Positions 16,919 through 25,989 of a DNA stretch of 64,000 bases are shown in pieces (the first letter of the stretch is position 1; each line of letters starts with the position of its first letter). A model generated the notes under the pieces. That model made no database searches, was not told the origin of the DNA, and saw only the letters and a list, made by a program, of their open reading frames with translations. A program made the position numbers and the translations under genes. Where the stretch lies: the NCBI GenBank assembly GCA_035294245.1, contig DATGLG010000033.1:1-64000 (forward strand). Direction: 5' to 3'. Source of the DNA: DATGLG01 sp035294245 (GTDB taxonomy: Bacteria > Pseudomonadota > Alphaproteobacteria > JACZXZ01).

Positions 16919-17218
16919 TTTCCCCGTCGTTGGCGGATCTCGAGAGCCGAATTATCGTTGCACGAGCAGGCCCATCCAGCTGTGAGGGGGCTCACAAAGA
17001 CGGAAGATTTTCGCCGCCCTGGCCCTGCGAAGGACTGGCGTCCCGCCGCAGCACGCCTCCAGCGGACATTCCCGCGCCGAGCGCCCAGCTGAAGACTGAT
17101 GTATCGATGCCGGCTGGTCTTCCTATGAACATATGAATATTTCTGCGACACTGTTGGCTAGAGTGGTGGCACCTCTAGTGATCGAGCTGTACTTCACGGC
17201 GCTACGCAACCCACGGAC
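16919..17218. other. intergenic region before LuxR-type gene
   Basis: No credible gene is seen. A dyad at 17158-17178 (CTAGAG...CTCTAG with inner GGTG-G-CACC) lies about 40 bases before the LuxR-type gene, and the stretch 17124-17155 is AT-rich. These may be its promoter and an operator. Confidence 0.35.
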
Positions 17219-18352
17219 GTGGTGTTAACCGGGCAAAACAGCGAAGTTCTATCGCTCATCGACCGGATCTATGAATCGGTCGATCATCCCAAGCTTTGGC
17301 CGGACACCATCGACGCAATCGGAGAGTTTCTGGGGAGCCGCCGCGGATTTTGGACGGCCCCGAAGACGACGCGGTTCGGCCCGGGGGTGGACGGCGAAAC
17401 CTTCGACTTCTTTCTCTCGCGCAGCGATCTGCGAATACTCGAGCAATATGCCGATGAATTCGGCGAGCTTCTCGTGCGGTTCCTGAAGATTGTCCTCTTA
17501 AGTATCCTCTGTTCTCCGGACCAGGTCGGCGGGCGCCATACGACCGGCTTGACGGTTGCGCGGCGATTTCTGCCAGCCTTCTCCCCTGACCACGCGTCGG
17601 TGAGGACACCGTCGAAATCGGCGTTGCTCAACTTGATCGCGGCCCTATGGGAGGACGGTCAGCCAATTACGGCTGAGAGGCTGCAGGTGCTTCGCCTACT
17701 CACTCAGCACCTCGATCGCGCCCTGCGGCTGCAGATGCGGCTGAACGGATCAGAATTTCGCGTCGAAATGCTGTCGGGCGCTCTCGACCGCCTTACGCTG
17801 GGCGTCATTCTTGTCGATCACTTCGGCATGCCGGTTTGGCTCAATCGTCGTGCGCTGGAGATTGTCGGCGAGAAGGACGGATTGCGCTTATCCCCCGTGG
17901 GGCTCGTGGCCGGCAATCCGCTGGAGACGCGGCATCTCCGTGAGCTCATTCGAAGCGTGTTGACCTCAGAGAATCAAGGCCTGTTGCCAGTCAGCCGTGA
18001 GAATGACCTTAGGCCGCTGCTTGTCCTTGTCTTCCCGCTGGCGCCGGCTCGCTTGACGGGAGATGCGAGCGGTTTTGCGTCCGGCGTCGTGTTCATCAGC
18101 GATCCGGAAAGGGGGGAAGATCCAAGTATCGACTCGCTGAGACGGGCTTTCAACCTTACCTATCGCGAAGCGCAGACGGCAATAGCCATCGCCCGCGGCC
18201 ACGGGCTGCAGAGCGCCGCGAACACCATGGGTGTGGCCGTGACGACGGCTCGAAGCCAGCTTCAGCAAGTATTTGCCAAGACCGGCACGCGACATCAGGC
18301 CGAACTCGCCAGCCTCGTGCATCGGACCTTGACGCAGGTGCGCCGGCGTTGA
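17219..18352 (+). CDS. LuxR-type helix-turn-helix regulator
   Basis: A 377-residue regulator with an uncharacterised N-terminal sensory region, a PAS-like middle (GVILVDHFGMPVWLNRRAL, about residue 197) and a C-terminal LuxR helix-turn-helix over the last 65 residues (FNLTYREAQTAIAIARGHGL then VTTARSQLQQVFAKTGTRHQAEL). It is the one-component layout in which ligand binding by the N-terminal part controls DNA binding. Start is one of two adjacent GTG codons, 17219 or 17222, without a strong ribosome site. It precedes the hyuAB-Kce-Kdd cluster on the same strand and is a candidate activator of it. Confidence 0.75.
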   Translation: MVLTGQNSEVLSLIDRIYESVDHPKLWPDTIDAIGEFLGSRRGFWTAPKTTRFGPGVDGETFDFFLSRSDLRILEQYADEFGELLVRFLKIVLLSILCSPDQVGGRHTTGLTVARRFLPAFSPDHASVRTPSKSALLNLIAALWEDGQPITAERLQVLRLLTQHLDRALRLQMRLNGSEFRVEMLSGALDRLTLGVILVDHFGMPVWLNRRALEIVGEKDGLRLSPVGLVAGNPLETRHLRELIRSVLTSENQGLLPVSRENDLRPLLVLVFPLAPARLTGDASGFASGVVFISDPERGEDPSIDSLRRAFNLTYREAQTAIAIARGHGLQSAANTMGVAVTTARSQLQQVFAKTGTRHQAELASLVHRTLTQVRRR

Positions 18353-18385
18353 TCTGCTTTGAATAAGCACTGCCCTTCCCGCTCT

Positions 18386-18420
18386 TTCGGCGCTGCCCAT
18401 GCGCGCCGCGCAGCGCCGAA
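18386..18420 (+). terminator. strong hairpin after LuxR-type gene
   Basis: TTCGGCGCTGC at 18386-18396 and GCAGCGCCGAA at 18410-18420 form a perfect 11-base stem around a 13-base loop. A second small hairpin, CCGCA-GTA-TGCGG, follows at 18422-18434. They begin 33 bases after the LuxR-type stop and probably end its transcript, though no T-run follows. Confidence 0.5.
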
Positions 18421-18498
18421 GCCGCAGTATGCGGAGCCCGCCGACGCGAACCTTGTCGCCCCCAGATGCTGCGCGACCAGGCCAACAAGATCTGCGGT

Positions 18499-18526
18499 AT
18501 ATCGATAAAATAAATTTTATCGATAT
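18499..18526. promoter_or_regulatory. perfect 28-bp palindrome upstream of hyuA
   Basis: The arm ATATCGATAAAAT at 18499-18511 is repeated perfectly inverted at 18514-18526 with only AA between. It lies 105 bases before the second hyuA and is strikingly AT-rich against its surroundings. A related half-site (AATATCGATTATTC on the minus strand, around 25859-25872) lies before the ABC binding-protein gene of the same cluster. It is a likely operator, perhaps for the GntR/FCD protein at 24992 or the LuxR-type protein at 17219; which one is not shown. Confidence 0.6.
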
Positions 18527-18631
18527 TGACGCTGCAGCCTTTCATTGCCATCCTGGTCCAATCGGTAGGCCGCAGTTGCCGGCCGCTGGCCCTGCTGGCG
18601 ACTGTTGTGAAAGTACGGACTGGCTTCCGGA

Positions 18632-20686
18632 ATGTATCATCTGGGTGTCGACACAGGGGGCACGTTCACGGATTTCGTGCTCTTCGATCAGCGGAACGAG
18701 CAGATCCGCACCTTCAAGATTCGATCACAGCCGAGCGATCCTGGAGCGCCCGTAGAGGCCGGCCTCGCGCGACTCAAGGAAGAATATGGCGTCTCTGCCG
18801 GATCGCTCGAGCGTTTCATTTATGGGACGACCGTCGCCACAAATGCGGTTCTTGAGCTCAAGGGCGCCAAAACGGCACTGCTAACGACGAGGGGAACGCG
18901 CGACGTCCTCGAAATTCAGCGCCAGTGGCGCCATCGCCTCTTCGATCTATACCTCCGAAAGCCTGCTCCGCTCGTGCCTCGGCGGTGGCGGCTCGAGGTT
19001 GATGAGCGGGTCGCCGCAAATGGCGAGATCCTGGTCCCGTTATCCGATCAAGAGGTCGACCGTTGTCTGGAGGCAATCGGCGATCTGCCGGTCGAGGCCG
19101 TCGCCATTGTGCTGCTGTTCTCATTTCTGCGGCCAGAGCACGAACAACGCCTTGCGGCCGCAATTCGCGCCCAGCACCCCCATTTGCACGTGACGGTGTC
19201 TTCCGAGGTTAGCCCCGAGTTTCGTGAGTACGAGCGCAGCGCTACCACCGTGATGAATGCCTACACAATGCCGAAGATTGAGGGCCTCACGCGGCGATTG
19301 CGCGCAGTCCTTACGAAGGCGGGGTTTCGGGGCACTTTTGGCATTATTCAGTCGAATGGCGGGTTGATGAGCCTCGAGCGGGCGCGCACCCATCCAGTCA
19401 ACACCCTGCTTTCCGGGCCGGCTGGAGGGGTCGTTGGCGCTGCCGCCGTGGCGCGGCTGACGAACATCTCCAACATCTTGACGATGGATATCGGCGGGAC
19501 GAGCACCGATATCGCCCTCGTCGAAGGTGCCGAGATCAGATTAAGCCCCGAAGGGGGGATCGGTGGCTATCCCGTGCGGGTCCCGCAGGTCAGCGTTCAT
19601 ACGATAGGCGCGGGCGGCGGTAGTATCGCGCGGGCTGAGCTTGGCGCCCTAAAGGTCGGGCCGCAAAGCGCTGGTGCCGATCCAGGACCCGCTTGCTACG
19701 GCCAAGGCGGATCGGAGCCGACCAGTACCGACGCCGCATTATGCCTCGGCTATATCGATCCCAACTATTTCCTCGGTGGGGAGATGCCCCTCGACGTCGC
19801 CGCGGCCGAGACTGCCATACGCGAGCGGATCGTCAAGCCATTCAATATGAGCCTTCCCGAGGCCGCTCTCGCGATCGTTCGCGTCCAGGTGTCGAACATC
19901 GTCGCAGGCATCCGCAAGGTCTCCGTCGAGTCCGGCTACGATCCGCGAGACTTCTCCCTCTTGCCGTTCGGCGGCGCGGGAGGCCTGTATGCGGGGCTGA
20001 TCGCCGAAGATATGGGGCTCCGCCGAATTTTCATTCCGCAGCACCCGGGCGTACTCTCCGCGCTTGGAATGCTCATGACCAATGTGAAGCATGCCCGGTC
20101 GACCACCCGCATCATGGATCTTTCTCGAATCGACGAGTCGACACTCGAGGCACTGCTCGTCGAATTGGCTGACAAGGTGAGCAAGGACTTCTTGGACGAT
20201 CATATTCCGCCTGAACGCATCACCTACGAGCATTCTCTCGACCTGCGATATGTTGGACAGGCGTACGAGATCAATCTGCGGCTGGGCGGGTCTCGCCGCG
20301 AGCCCAGCGTCAAGATTGGGGAGCTTCGCGAGAATTTTCACAAAGAGCACCGGCGGCTTTATGGACATGCCGCCGAGGCCGAGCCTATAGAGCTCGTGAC
20401 ATTGCGCGTACAGGGCGAGGGGCAAGTTCCGAAGGCTGTGTTGACGCCATTGCCACGAATCGAAGCAGGGTCGTCCCGACTGAAGAGCCGTCGCAAATTG
20501 CTGTTCAATCTCGATGATGGATGGATCGATTGCCCCGTATACGAGCGATCGTCGTTAGGGCGAGGCATCACTTTGCGAGGCCCAATCGTCATCGAAGATA
20601 GGGGTGCTTCCATTCCGATTCTGCCCGGCCATCGGCTTTCGGTGGACGACTTCGGCAATCTGCTTGTCGAGACCTCGATCCCCTAA
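18632..20686 (+). CDS. hyuA: hydantoinase A/oxoprolinase family subunit
   Basis: A 684-residue HyuA-type ATPase subunit with N-terminal GVDTGGTFTDFVLF, central LLSGPAGGVVGAA and DIGGTSTDIALV nucleotide-binding blocks. It is the first gene of a plus-strand cluster and is followed after ten bases by hyuB. With HyuB it should open a lactam or cyclic imide using ATP. It is only moderately similar to the 6013-8094 copy, so the two pairs probably serve different substrates rather than being a recent duplication. Confidence 0.9.
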   Translation: MYHLGVDTGGTFTDFVLFDQRNEQIRTFKIRSQPSDPGAPVEAGLARLKEEYGVSAGSLERFIYGTTVATNAVLELKGAKTALLTTRGTRDVLEIQRQWRHRLFDLYLRKPAPLVPRRWRLEVDERVAANGEILVPLSDQEVDRCLEAIGDLPVEAVAIVLLFSFLRPEHEQRLAAAIRAQHPHLHVTVSSEVSPEFREYERSATTVMNAYTMPKIEGLTRRLRAVLTKAGFRGTFGIIQSNGGLMSLERARTHPVNTLLSGPAGGVVGAAAVARLTNISNILTMDIGGTSTDIALVEGAEIRLSPEGGIGGYPVRVPQVSVHTIGAGGGSIARAELGALKVGPQSAGADPGPACYGQGGSEPTSTDAALCLGYIDPNYFLGGEMPLDVAAAETAIRERIVKPFNMSLPEAALAIVRVQVSNIVAGIRKVSVESGYDPRDFSLLPFGGAGGLYAGLIAEDMGLRRIFIPQHPGVLSALGMLMTNVKHARSTTRIMDLSRIDESTLEALLVELADKVSKDFLDDHIPPERITYEHSLDLRYVGQAYEINLRLGGSRREPSVKIGELRENFHKEHRRLYGHAAEAEPIELVTLRVQGEGQVPKAVLTPLPRIEAGSSRLKSRRKLLFNLDDGWIDCPVYERSSLGRGITLRGPIVIEDRGASIPILPGHRLSVDDFGNLLVETSIP

Positions 20687-20696
20687 GGGGCGCCAC

Positions 20697-22463
20697 ATGC
20701 GGACCAACATAGACCCCGTCACGCTTGAAGTCGTCGGCAACTATCTCGTCTCGACGGTTCGCGAGATGGGGGCCACCCTGATGCGAACGGCTTACTCGGT
20801 GATCCTTCGAGAGCAAATGGATTGCACGGCGGCGCTGTTCGACCCGACGGGGCAGTTGATTGCCCAGGCGGACCATGTTCCTTCGCATCAAGGGACGCTC
20901 TCCTATGGCGCAAAATATGTCGCGAAGAACCTCCCGCTCGAGCCCGATGACGTGGTGATCATGAACCACCCCTACCAGGGAGGCACGCATCACCCCGATA
21001 TCATGATTTTCAAGCCGATCTATGCCGGTCCCGATCAAGTCGCTCTTGCCGGTGCCTTGGGTCATCAGATTGATGTCGGGGGTCGCTCGCCCGGCAGCGT
21101 CGCGACGGATGCTCGCGACGTCTACGAAGAGGGCCTCATAATTCCGCCGCTCAAGCTCTACAAAAAGGGCCAGATGGTGGATGAAGTGCTCAAGATGATC
21201 GAGGCCAATATCCGGGTGCCCAAGAAGACGCTCGGCGATATCCGGGCCGAGATCGCGGCGGTAGCGGTCGGCGAACGTCGATACACGGAGCTTTGCGAGC
21301 GCTACGGCGCTGAAAAGCTGAAAGAGATCGTAGCGGGTCTCCTCGATCATTCGGAGGCCATGATGAAGCGCGATATCGCCCAATATCCGGACGGGACATA
21401 TTCAGCGACTGGCTTCATGGATGGCGATGGGGTCGACGATCAGCCGGTCCGAATCGCCGTTGCGGTTACGTTGAACCGTGGCAACGTGAAAATCGACTTC
21501 ACGGGCTCCAGCCCTCAACTTCGAGGCCCGTTCAATTGCTCGATCTCATCGGTTCAGGCGGCCTGCTTTTGTGCCGTCCGGTACATGGTCAATCCCGCGA
21601 TTTTTCAGAATGAGGGCTGTTACAGGCCGATCTCGCTGGTCCTCCCCGAGCGCTCCGTTGTCGATCCCGAGAAACCGGCGCCGCTCAGTGGCCGCTTCCA
21701 TACCCTCGAGCGCATAGCCAACACGATCGTGATGGCGTTTAACCAGGCACGGGGTGAGCAGGCGGTTGGGTCTGGGCACGCCCATTTGACCAGCTTTTCC
21801 ACCTCCGGGCGCTCGCCTGAGAATGGCGAGCCCTTCGTCCTTTTCGAGTATCACGGCGGCGGGTGGGGCGGCACGTCTCGATGTGATGGCTTGGATGCGA
21901 CGTTCGGGCTGATGGCAAATTGTTTCGACAACCCAATTGAGGCGATCGAGCTCGAGTACCCTCTGAGGATCGAGCGATATGAGCTGATTGCGGATAGCGG
22001 TGGACCCGGTAAGCACAGAGGCGGCCTCGGCTTGCGCAAGGAAATTCGCTATCTGCACGGCGAGGGCTACTTCACCAACCGCTCGGACGCTCAGAAATTC
22101 CCAGCGGAGGGCGTGCTGGGCGGCGGCTTGGGTCGAGCATCTCGGCATGCCCTTATCCGAGCCGACGGTCGACGGGAAGAGCTGCCCTCGAAAATTACCA
22201 ATCTCACGATCTCGACGGGTGACCTCATGGTCTTGGAATCCGCCGGCGGTGGCGGATACGGCTCCCCATCAGAACGAGATCCCGTCGAAGTTTTAGATGA
22301 CGTTCTGGACGAGAAGATCACCCGGGAAGCGGCGCGTTCCATCTACCTCGTCGAGCTGCAGCCCAATGGTCGCGAGATCGACTGGTTGGCCACCCGGGCT
22401 CTACGAGGTTCAAAGGAACCCAGACACGGATCGACCCAGGCCCATCCCAGCTGCCAAGGTTAA
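20697..22463 (+). CDS. hyuB: hydantoinase B/oxoprolinase family subunit
   Basis: A 588-residue HyuB-type subunit. ATG at 20697 is chosen because the recognised N terminus (NIDPVTLEVVGNYLVSTVREM) begins there; AAGGGG lies upstream and earlier in-frame starts fall inside hyuA. Family blocks include MNHPYQGGTHHPD, GGRSPG, FEYHGGGWGGTSRCDG and ESAGGGGYGSP. It partners the hyuA at 18632. A gamma-glutamyltransferase-like gene follows five bases after its stop. Confidence 0.9.
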   Translation: MRTNIDPVTLEVVGNYLVSTVREMGATLMRTAYSVILREQMDCTAALFDPTGQLIAQADHVPSHQGTLSYGAKYVAKNLPLEPDDVVIMNHPYQGGTHHPDIMIFKPIYAGPDQVALAGALGHQIDVGGRSPGSVATDARDVYEEGLIIPPLKLYKKGQMVDEVLKMIEANIRVPKKTLGDIRAEIAAVAVGERRYTELCERYGAEKLKEIVAGLLDHSEAMMKRDIAQYPDGTYSATGFMDGDGVDDQPVRIAVAVTLNRGNVKIDFTGSSPQLRGPFNCSISSVQAACFCAVRYMVNPAIFQNEGCYRPISLVLPERSVVDPEKPAPLSGRFHTLERIANTIVMAFNQARGEQAVGSGHAHLTSFSTSGRSPENGEPFVLFEYHGGGWGGTSRCDGLDATFGLMANCFDNPIEAIELEYPLRIERYELIADSGGPGKHRGGLGLRKEIRYLHGEGYFTNRSDAQKFPAEGVLGGGLGRASRHALIRADGRREELPSKITNLTISTGDLMVLESAGGGGYGSPSERDPVEVLDDVLDEKITREAARSIYLVELQPNGREIDWLATRALRGSKEPRHGSTQAHPSCQG

Positions 22464-22468
22464 CCCCA

Positions 22469-24058
22469 TTGCGCGACTTCTTTAGCCCAGGGCGATCGCC
22501 CGTTTATGCCACAAGTGGAATGGCGGCAACGCCCCATCCCCTGGCTACGGCCACGGCGCTCGAAATCCTGCGGAAGGGAGGAAACGCCATCGATGCCGGG
22601 CTTGCGGCGTGCGCCGTTCTTGCCGTGGTCGAGCCTGGCGATACCGGCATCGGTGGCGACTGCTTCGCGATCGTCGCGCGTGACGGCGGTCGGCGGATAT
22701 TCGCTTATAACGGGTCGGGGCGAACCCCGCGCCGTGCATCGCTTTCGTGGTATCAATCGCACGGCATCAGCCGCATTGAGCCTCTCTCCGCTCATGCGGT
22801 GACGATCCCTGGCGCCGTGGAGGCATGGCATCGGCTGTCCACCGACCATGGTGCGCTGCCCTTTTCGGAGCTCCTCGAACCCGCGATCGCCTACGCGGAA
22901 GCGGGAGTCCCCGTGCAGGCGCGAGTCGCTCTCGACATCGAGCTATATCAGGAGAAAATCCGCAGCGACCCGGCACTATCGGAGCTGTTCCTGCACAGCG
23001 GGCGCGTGCCTCCACCTGGTACTCTTATTCGAAACGCCGCGCTCGCCAATACCTTGCGCCGAATCGCGGCAGATGGCGCTTCGAGCTTCTACCGTGGAGA
23101 TACGGCTAAGGCTCTCGTGGCGTTTCTCCAGGCTCGGGGAGGGCTCCACACAATGGAGGATTTCGAGACCCATACCGGCGAGTACATGGATCCCATCTCG
23201 GCCCCGTTCGCTGGCTATGAGGTGCTTGAATGCCCGCCCAATGGCCAGGGAATTATCGCGCTTTTGATCCTTCGCATGGTCGAGCGGCTCGGCCCATATC
23301 GGAGCGGTCCCCTCGGCGGCGATCGGTTACACGCCGTCATGGAAGCCGCCCGTATCGCATTCGCCTGCAGGGACGCCTACCTCGGCGATCCGAGCCAGTG
23401 TCCGGTTCCGTGGGACTCTTTTCTCGAAGAAGGATGGGTGGACGCGCAATGCCAGCGAATTCACCCGGACCGGCGATTGGATGCCGATCTCCAGACCGAG
23501 ATCCCCACTCATGGCCATACGGTGTATCTCGCCGTAGTGGACCGCGATAGGAATGCGATCTCCTTGATCAACTCGATCTTTGACACCTTCGGCAGCGGAA
23601 TGATGGAGCCGGAGACCGGCATCGTCCTCCACAATCGCGGGCAGTCATTTCGCCTCATCCAACACCACCCCAATGGGCTCTCGCCGAGAAAGCGGCCGCT
23701 CCACACAATCATTCCGGCGATGCTGATGCAAGAAGGGAAGGCCGTGATGCCGTTCGGGGTCATGGGCGGGCACTTCCAGCCCGTCGGCCATGCGTGGGTA
23801 TTGGCGAATATGTTTCATTATGGCCTCGATCTTCAGCAGGCGCTGGATATGCCGCGGCTGTTCCCACTTGATGATCAGATCTGGATCGAGCCGACAATAC
23901 CTATCGAAGCGCAAGCGCATCTGACCGCCTGCGGACATAAGCTGGCGCTCCGCCGAGAGCCGATCGGCGGGGGACAGGCCATCTGGATCGATCATCGCCA
24001 AGGCTTCCTCACGGGCGCATCGGACATGCGAAAGGATGGCGCCGCGCTCGGATACTGA
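22469..24058 (+). CDS. gamma-glutamyltransferase-like Ntn hydrolase
   Basis: A 529-residue GGT-family protein, made as a precursor that self-cleaves to expose a catalytic threonine. The likely nucleophile is Thr351 in THGHTVYLAVVD, followed by the conserved small-subunit block FGSGMMEPETG and, later, MGGHFQPVGHAW. The N-terminal part has the family GGNAIDAGLAACAVLAVVEPG run. No signal peptide is visible, so it is probably cytoplasmic, unlike classical periplasmic GGT. Start is TTG at 22469, close behind the hyuB stop with AAGG upstream; ATG at 22520 is an alternative but would cut into the conserved region. It may hydrolyse a gamma-glutamyl or similar amide made or imported by this cluster. 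Confidence 0.82.
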   Translation: MRDFFSPGRSPVYATSGMAATPHPLATATALEILRKGGNAIDAGLAACAVLAVVEPGDTGIGGDCFAIVARDGGRRIFAYNGSGRTPRRASLSWYQSHGISRIEPLSAHAVTIPGAVEAWHRLSTDHGALPFSELLEPAIAYAEAGVPVQARVALDIELYQEKIRSDPALSELFLHSGRVPPPGTLIRNAALANTLRRIAADGASSFYRGDTAKALVAFLQARGGLHTMEDFETHTGEYMDPISAPFAGYEVLECPPNGQGIIALLILRMVERLGPYRSGPLGGDRLHAVMEAARIAFACRDAYLGDPSQCPVPWDSFLEEGWVDAQCQRIHPDRRLDADLQTEIPTHGHTVYLAVVDRDRNAISLINSIFDTFGSGMMEPETGIVLHNRGQSFRLIQHHPNGLSPRKRPLHTIIPAMLMQEGKAVMPFGVMGGHFQPVGHAWVLANMFHYGLDLQQALDMPRLFPLDDQIWIEPTIPIEAQAHLTACGHKLALRREPIGGGQAIWIDHRQGFLTGASDMRKDGAALGY

Positions 24059-24086
24059 GCTCGCAGCGAGAAGAAGGAAATCGTGT

Positions 24087-24965
24087 GTGAATGAGAGCGT
24101 CTATATCACCTGCGCGCTGACAGGGGCTGGGAACACGGTCGGCAAAAGTCCGCTCGTTCCAGTGACGCCAAAACAGATCGCGGAAGCCGGATTGGAAGCC
24201 GCTTCGGCGGGCGCTGCCGTACTGCATATACATGTGCGCAAGCCGGAGTCCGGCGCCCCAAGCAGACGGCTCGAGCTTTATGCCGAGGTGGTCGAGCGCA
24301 TCCGCGAGCGGAACGATACGGTCATTCTCAATCTTACTGGCGGAATGGGTGGCGATCTGATCCCGGGTGACAAGGATCCGCTACAAGCTAAACCCGGCTC
24401 GGATGTCGTAGGCCCGCGTCTTCGAATGGAGCATATTCAGAAGCTTCGTCCTGAGATCGCCTCTCTGGACTGCGGCTCCATGAATTTTGGCGAGACTGTC
24501 TACATAACGACGCCGAGCTACCTGCGCGAAATGGCCCGAATGATCAGGGAGGCTGGTGCCAAGCCCGAGCTCGAGGTCTTCGAGATGGGCCATGTTCGAT
24601 TGGCGCGTTGGCTTATATCGGAAGGACTCATAGACGAGCCGCCGTTGTTCCAGCTTTGCCTCGGGATTCCCTGGGCCGCCGAGGCCAGCACCCACGGCAT
24701 GAACGCGCTGCACGACATGCTGCCGGAGAACGTGATTTGGGCGGGGTTCGGCATCGGTCGTATGCAGATGCCGATGGTGGCCCAGGCCGTGCTGCTGGGT
24801 GGCAATGTGCGGGTTGGGCTAGAGGACAATCTCTATTTGGAAAAAGGCCGGCTCGCGTCGAACGCGGAGCTCGTCGAGCGGGCCGTCAAGATCATTGAAC
24901 TCCTTGGGTCGCGCGTGCTGGCCCCGAATGAGGTTCGCGCCAAGCTAGGCTTACGTCGACCATAG
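24087..24965 (+). CDS. beta-keto acid cleavage enzyme (Kce/BKACE family)
   Basis: A 292-residue BKACE-family protein. Characterised members condense a beta-keto acid with acetyl-CoA (or similar) to give acetoacetate and a new acyl-CoA; the founder is 3-keto-5-aminohexanoate cleavage enzyme of lysine fermentation. Zinc ligands are visible: His47 and His49 in LHIHVR, and Glu in GLEDNLY near residue 249. The LDCGSMNFGETV and FGIGRMQMP blocks are family-typical. GTG at 24087 is preferred, with AAGGAAA seven bases upstream. A Kdd-like dehydrogenase, the step before Kce in lysine fermentation, is encoded at 28489 in the same cluster. Some sequence blocks recall the dehydrocarnitine-cleaving branch, so the exact substrate is open. 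Confidence 0.85.
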   Translation: MNESVYITCALTGAGNTVGKSPLVPVTPKQIAEAGLEAASAGAAVLHIHVRKPESGAPSRRLELYAEVVERIRERNDTVILNLTGGMGGDLIPGDKDPLQAKPGSDVVGPRLRMEHIQKLRPEIASLDCGSMNFGETVYITTPSYLREMARMIREAGAKPELEVFEMGHVRLARWLISEGLIDEPPLFQLCLGIPWAAEASTHGMNALHDMLPENVIWAGFGIGRMQMPMVAQAVLLGGNVRVGLEDNLYLEKGRLASNAELVERAVKIIELLGSRVLAPNEVRAKLGLRRP

Positions 24966-24991
24966 GGCTCCAGTGCCGGGATGCGGATGGA

Positions 24992-25813
24992 ATGCCGAAG
25001 CACAATCTTGCAGAGATAAAGGACCTGGAATTGATCGCGGGTGGCGTTAGTGGTGCCGCGACCTTCGAAGCGATTGTTCGCGATCGACTGCGCAATGATA
25101 TCCTTACAGGCGAACTGGCCCCCGGAGCGCGGCTCAGGATCAAGCAATTGTGCGATCGGTACGAAGTTGGCGCCACGCCGATCCGTGAGGCGCTTTCCAA
25201 GCTCGCTTCGGAGGGGCTCGCTGTTGCCGAGGAGAACAAAGGTTTCTCAGTCGCACCGCTTACGATCGAGGAGCTGCGGGATATTACGCAGCTGCGCCAA
25301 ATTATAGAAGGACAGGCCTTTCGCTTGGCGATCCAAAACGGCGATGATCGGTGGGAAAGCGAGATTGTCGCAAGCTATCACCGGCTCTCGCGCGTGATCA
25401 CGCAGCCACTGTCGAAAGCATATGAGCAGCGGCTTGCGTGGGAGCGGCGGCATCAGGAGTTTCATCTGGCGCTCATTTCCGCCTGTGAGAACCGCAAGCT
25501 CATGCGGATTGCCGAGTCCCTCTATAGTCTTTTGGTCCGCTACCGGCAGATCCTTCAAACGGCTGACATGACGACCGAGGGCCTGCTCAAAATCCATCAG
25601 CAACTAGTCGACGCGGCGCTCGATCGCAATCTCAAATCAGCTGCCCCGCTCATGGCAGAGCATGTGAATGTCAACGTGGAGACGGTGTTAGATGCGGCGG
25701 CGCGAGAGCCGGTCCGGTTCGCCGCATTGGGGCTGCAAATCAACGTACCAGTTGGCGAGAGCCGCCGCCGTCAAAGCAAAAACGCTCGATCAAGGTCGTT
25801 TCGAGGTCAGTAG
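24992..25813 (+). CDS. GntR-family regulator, FCD type
   Basis: A 273-residue regulator with an N-terminal winged helix-turn-helix (residues about 28-95; IKQLCDRYEVGATPIREAL then ASEGLAVAEENKGFSV) and an all-helical FCD ligand-binding domain (the region ELRDITQLRQIIEG onward, with conserved Arg and His-containing helices such as WERRHQEFHLAL). FCD regulators usually bind organic or amino acids and repress the operon they sit in. It lies 26 bases after the Kce-family gene and before the ABC importer. The palindrome at 18499 and the related site near 25860 are possible targets. Confidence 0.85.
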   Translation: MPKHNLAEIKDLELIAGGVSGAATFEAIVRDRLRNDILTGELAPGARLRIKQLCDRYEVGATPIREALSKLASEGLAVAEENKGFSVAPLTIEELRDITQLRQIIEGQAFRLAIQNGDDRWESEIVASYHRLSRVITQPLSKAYEQRLAWERRHQEFHLALISACENRKLMRIAESLYSLLVRYRQILQTADMTTEGLLKIHQQLVDAALDRNLKSAAPLMAEHVNVNVETVLDAAAREPVRFAALGLQINVPVGESRRRQSKNARSRSFRGQ

Positions 25814-25854
25814 CTGGCACTCAATCTGTCGCAAGCTGGCGTTGTTGCGAGGAG

Positions 25855-25900
25855 GAAGAATAATCGATATTCTGCAATCTTGTCGATTTTATAAGCGGGC
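25855..25900. promoter_or_regulatory. AT-rich promoter region of ABC operon with partial operator
   Basis: This 176-base gap after the GntR gene holds an AT-rich patch with two TCGAT elements in opposite arrangement (AATCGATATTC, then TTGTCGATTTTATA). The first matches 9 of 13 positions of the arm of the palindrome at 18499. It may be a weaker copy of that operator controlling the importer genes. Confidence 0.35.
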
Positions 25901-25989
25901 TCCACCTCGATAGCGCTCGCATGGGGCCGAGAGAAGCCCGCCGCGCCACCGGGATTGTGAACGAAACAAGTAGCAGCAGGAGGTTTCGC

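Noticed and set aside
17158..17178. Sigma-54 promoter at the TGGCAC near 17166
   Set aside because: TGGCAC is present, but the required TTGC-type element at the right spacing is missing.
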